64,000 nt of DNA, taken from positions 1-64,000 of the forward strand of contig JANXRW010000019.1 in NCBI GenBank assembly GCA_025356655.1, given 5' to 3'. Made by a program: the position numbers and the translations under genes. Below, piece after piece: positions 61,804-64,000 of the stretch. The first letter of the stretch is position 1. Each line of letters opens with the position of its first letter. This DNA is from Betaproteobacteria bacterium. Lineage in GTDB: Bacteria; Pseudomonadota; Gammaproteobacteria; Burkholderiales; SHXO01. Under the pieces are notes generated by a model. The model was not told where the DNA came from and made no database searches. It saw nothing but the letters and a program-made list of their open reading frames with translations.

Positions 61804-62282
61804 TAGCACTGCTCTAAGGCTGCCTGAAGTAGGAAAAAGCCGACCACCCAAGGGGGAATGCTACCGTTTTCGGGTTTCATCCAAGCGAAGGCAGCCAGCC
61901 GAATGATCCTAACAGAATAGCGGTGCTGTTCAAGCCGGCCAGAGGTCAGCGCAGCAATTCGCCCGGTGACCCCGAGCCCCGGCGAACGGGTAATCCCAGG
62001 GCTGTTTGACCGAACGGTGGAAGTCCAGCATCGCCCGGGTAGATCGACGGGCGCTCGCAGGGTGCCTCCCCTCAACGCCCAAAACTTCCCGCGTGCCGAG
62101 CATCTACCGGCCAGCGTTCCTCGCGGATCACCCGGCGAAGCGTGGATTTAGTCTTTTCGCCCGTCATAGCCCAGCGAAGCGCCTGATTCCTACGCGTCGG
62201 GTCGCCACCTACCCCGCCCTTGGCCTTGAAGAACACTCCGACGCGTTCAACACCGTATCCAGCGAAGCGCATCGCGCCTTGA
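61804..62282. other. Intergenic region with no supported gene
   Basis: About 480 bp. The listed ORFs on both strands resemble nothing I know and show no Shine-Dalgarno. It borders a decayed toxin-antitoxin pair and may itself be eroded coding sequence. Confidence 0.5.
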
Positions 62283-62426
62283 AGGTCCGCGCGACCCGGA
62301 GGCCGGCTGCGGATCGGTACAGCCTTGTCGGCGATAATAGAAGGATACGGCGTCACCGAAGGCGATATCGAGGCCCTTGAACAGGTCCGCGATAGGCGTC
62401 CCGCCGAGCCGAACCGCGTCGCATGA
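62283..62426 (+). pseudogene. C-terminal remnant of a VapB-like antitoxin
   Basis: The plus frame after a TGA at 62280 reads SAIIEGYGVTEGDIEALEQV and RDRRPAEPNRVA and stops in a TGA that overlaps the VapC ATG (ATGA). The acidic C-terminal tail and the overlap are typical of an antitoxin directly upstream of its toxin. No start codon or DNA-binding N-terminus is left in frame. Family assignment rests mainly on position. Confidence 0.4.
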
Positions 62427-62640
62427 TCCGGCTTCACACCCATGTCGTCTCGGAGGCGATGGCGCGCGAACCGAATCCTAGGGTGAACACCGGGCTCGAC
62501 GCTCAGGCAGCCGAGACGTTGTTCCTCTCCAGCATCACCTTAGGCCGAACTTTTGTTCGGCATCGGAACTTTGCCAGCCGGCAATGGAGTTCCGCCACGG
62601 GCGTGGAGATCAGGTGAAGTCCGCCTTCTGTTTCCGTGCG
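62423..62640 (+). pseudogene. vapC: VapC/FitB-like PIN toxin, frameshifted and truncated
   Basis: MIRLHTHVVSEAMAREPNP and LDAQAAETLFLSSITLG match the N-terminus of VapC-type PIN nucleases (usual form MIxLDTNVVSE). A frameshift follows; the next frame continues as expected with AELLFGIGTLPAGN near 62548-62590 and then homology ends. The first catalytic Asp of DTN is replaced by His (HTH). Remaining acidic residues and the C-terminal half are missing. Clearly non-functional. Confidence 0.75.
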
Positions 62641-62736
62641 GCCGCTCGTCACGATGCCGGGCGCAACCGGCGGCAACCACCCTGTACTGCCTGGCCTAGC
62701 GATTTCTCGCAAATGCGCATCGCGGGAGTTTGGGCT

Positions 62737-63540
62737 TCAGGCAAGCCAGCGCTTGCGCCGACGATAGGATTTGACGTCACGGAAGCTGGTACGCCCCGTG
62801 GAAGACATGCCGAGATAGAACTCCTTCACGTCCTCATTGGCCGCCAGTTCCGCCGCCGGGCCCTCCATGACCACGCGACCGTTTTCCAGGATGTAGCCAG
62901 CATCGGCATATTTGAGGGCCACGTTGGTGTTCTGTTCAGCGAGAAGGAAGCTCACTTCCTCGCGCTGGTTGAGTTCGCGAACGATCTCGAAGATCTCCGC
63001 CACGACCTGCGGGGCTAGGCCCATGGAGGGCTCATCGAGCAGGATCATTCTTGGTTGCGCCATGAGCGCCCGGCCAATGGCGGTCATCTGCTGCTCCCCG
63101 CCCGACGTATACCCTGCCTGGCTGCGACGACGCACTTTAAGCCGGGGAAAGTAGTGATAGACGCGCTCCAGGTCCGTCTTCAACTGGGCCCGGGTGATGC
63201 TTCGCGTGTAGGCCCCCGTGAGGAGGTTCTCCTCCACGCTCAGGTGGCCGAAGCAATGCCGGCCCTCCATGACCTGAATCACCCCCCTGCGCACGAGGTC
63301 GTTGGGGGTGAGCCGGTCGACGCGCTCGCCCTTGAACTCGATGGAGCCCTTGGTCACGTCCCCGCGTTCGGCGCGCAGGAGGTTGGACACCGCTTTCAAG
63401 GTGGTGGTCTTGCCGGCTCCGTTGGCCCCCAGCAGTGCCACGATGTGCCCCTTGGGGACCGCCAGGGACACCCCCTTGAGCACCAAAATGACGTGGTCGT
63501 AGATGACCTCGATGTTGTTGAGCGAAAGCAGCTTATCCAT
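62737..63540 (-). CDS. livF: Branched-chain amino-acid-type ABC transporter ATPase
   Basis: A 267-residue LivF-like ATPase driving import by a LivJ/HMGF-type system at the inner membrane. Walker A is GANGAGKTTT, the signature TSGGEQQMTAIGRALM (in place of LSGGEQQ), Walker B RMILLDEPSMGLAPQ and the H-loop region LLAEQNTNVALKYADAGYIL. The unusual TSGGEQQ and the basic C-terminus (SYRRRKRWLA) occur in betaproteobacterial members near PaaK-like ligases, as I recall. The substrate may be an aromatic or branched acid and not leucine; the sequence does not settle it. Confidence 0.88.
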   Translation of the reverse strand: MDKLLSLNNIEVIYDHVILVLKGVSLAVPKGHIVALLGANGAGKTTTLKAVSNLLRAERGDVTKGSIEFKGERVDRLTPNDLVRRGVIQVMEGRHCFGHLSVEENLLTGAYTRSITRAQLKTDLERVYHYFPRLKVRRRSQAGYTSGGEQQMTAIGRALMAQPRMILLDEPSMGLAPQVVAEIFEIVRELNQREEVSFLLAEQNTNVALKYADAGYILENGRVVMEGPAAELAANEDVKEFYLGMSSTGRTSFRDVKSYRRRKRWLA

Positions 63541-63588
63541 GGGGTTGGGGCCAAAAGAGGCGGCGTGCGGGCAGTTCCGCGCGGGTGC

Positions 63589-64000
63589 CTAGGACTCCTT
63601 GGAGCAGTCCCGAGGCGTGATGCCCTTCTCCTTCGCGTAGGCCGCAGCGGACTCCTCAAGCAGCGGGTGCACCAGGGCGCGGTTGCCCTCGATCCAATCG
63701 GACACCAAGGTCCAGCGCGTGCCGTCCCATTGCTGGATCTTGATCTTCCCGGAGCCTTCGTGGTCCAGGCAACTGGTCTTCACGGCGGGCATCAGGCCCG
63801 CGGCCCCCAGTTCCTTGAGCCGCGCCTCGCCGATGTCCAGGTGCTCCAGGGCCCAGCGAACTTCCTCGCCGGTGACGGGCCGCTTGCCGAACTTCTTCTG
63901 CGCGGTGCGGATGGCTTCCACGGTGATGAGGCCGATGACCAGGCCCCGGTTGTGGTTCACCGAAGCGATGCGGGTCTTGTCCGGCAGGTTCCCCTTCCCA
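63589..64000 (-). CDS. ABC transporter substrate-binding protein, C-terminal part (runs off the window)
   Basis: The frame is open to the right edge; the GTG at 63960 given by the ORF track is an internal Val. Readable: DKTRIASVNHNRGLVIGLIT, VEAIRTAQKKFGKRPVTGEE, VRWALEHLDIGEARLKELGA, SCLDHEGSGKIKIQQWDGTR. This is the C-terminal lobe of a periplasmic type 1 solute-binding protein (Peripla_BP_6/LivK-like). It lies immediately upstream of livF in the same operon. The N-terminus and signal peptide are outside the window. Confidence 0.8.
   Translation of the reverse strand, partial: GKGNLPDKTRIASVNHNRGLVIGLITVEAIRTAQKKFGKRPVTGEEVRWALEHLDIGEARLKELGAAGLMPAVKTSCLDHEGSGKIKIQQWDGTRWTLVSDWIEGNRALVHPLLEESAAAYAKEKGITPRDCSKES

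Noticed and set aside
62072-62443. Minus-strand 123-codon ORF between the PaaK-like gene and livF
   Set aside because: It runs antisense through the VapBC-like remnant and has no Shine-Dalgarno or recognisable domain.

Overview
The window looks like a chromosomal segment of a high-GC Proteobacterium, most likely a betaproteobacterium. The best argument is the housekeeping block nadD-rsfS-rlmH-maf-rng, followed by aceE-aceF with a single-lipoyl E2, which is an order I associate with Rhodocyclales and Burkholderiales relatives. This is inference from gene order and protein style; no database search was possible. I recognised no rRNA, tRNA or CRISPR array.

Left edge (1-4.4 kb): mobile-element debris. 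There is a frameshifted DUF4338-type N-terminus leaving the window, a methyltransferase missing its N-terminus, and an IS3-family transposase pair killed by in-frame stop codons. An apparently intact secreted 5'-nucleotidase/SoxB-like metallophosphatase follows.

Centre (4.4-45.2 kb): the striking part. One uninterrupted minus-strand ORF of 35,283 bp encodes an 11,760-residue protein that starts with a LEPR-XLL sorting motif. It is built from flagellin/FliD-like modules, a ~1,300-residue RTX block, PPC-like, FG-GAP, LamG, PA14, ELWxxDGT, LRR, golvesin-like, Gly-rich, PKD and cohesin/dockerin-like parts. Several of these appear nested inside one another. Downstream on the same strand, after an intrinsic terminator, come two paralogous DUF3467 proteins, a GAF-GAF-TM-HlyD fusion and a PqqD-like/M50 protease/HlyD fusion. 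Together they look like a dedicated export and processing module for the giant protein. No ABC ATPase and no TolC-like outer-membrane channel is in the window. The 5' leader of the giant gene holds a promoter candidate, a 25-bp palindrome, a terminator-like hairpin and a second dyad, so expression may be controlled at the leader.

Right of it (45.2-47.8 kb): a GNAT acetyltransferase and a small decayed island. The island holds a MntA/HepT toxin-antitoxin pair whose HepT carries one internal stop codon, a Vsr endonuclease and an integrase N-terminal remnant. It is bracketed by a 20-bp direct repeat (19/20 identical).

47.8-64 kb: core metabolism, all on the minus strand. Genes are rng, maf, rlmH, rsfS and nadD; pyruvate dehydrogenase E2 and E1; a fatty-acid activation and beta-oxidation set (thiolase, acyl-CoA dehydrogenase, acyl-CoA synthetase); a phenylacetate-CoA-ligase-like protein; a decayed VapBC-like pair; and the LivF ATPase plus the C-terminus of a substrate-binding protein of a branched-chain amino-acid-type ABC importer that runs off the right edge.
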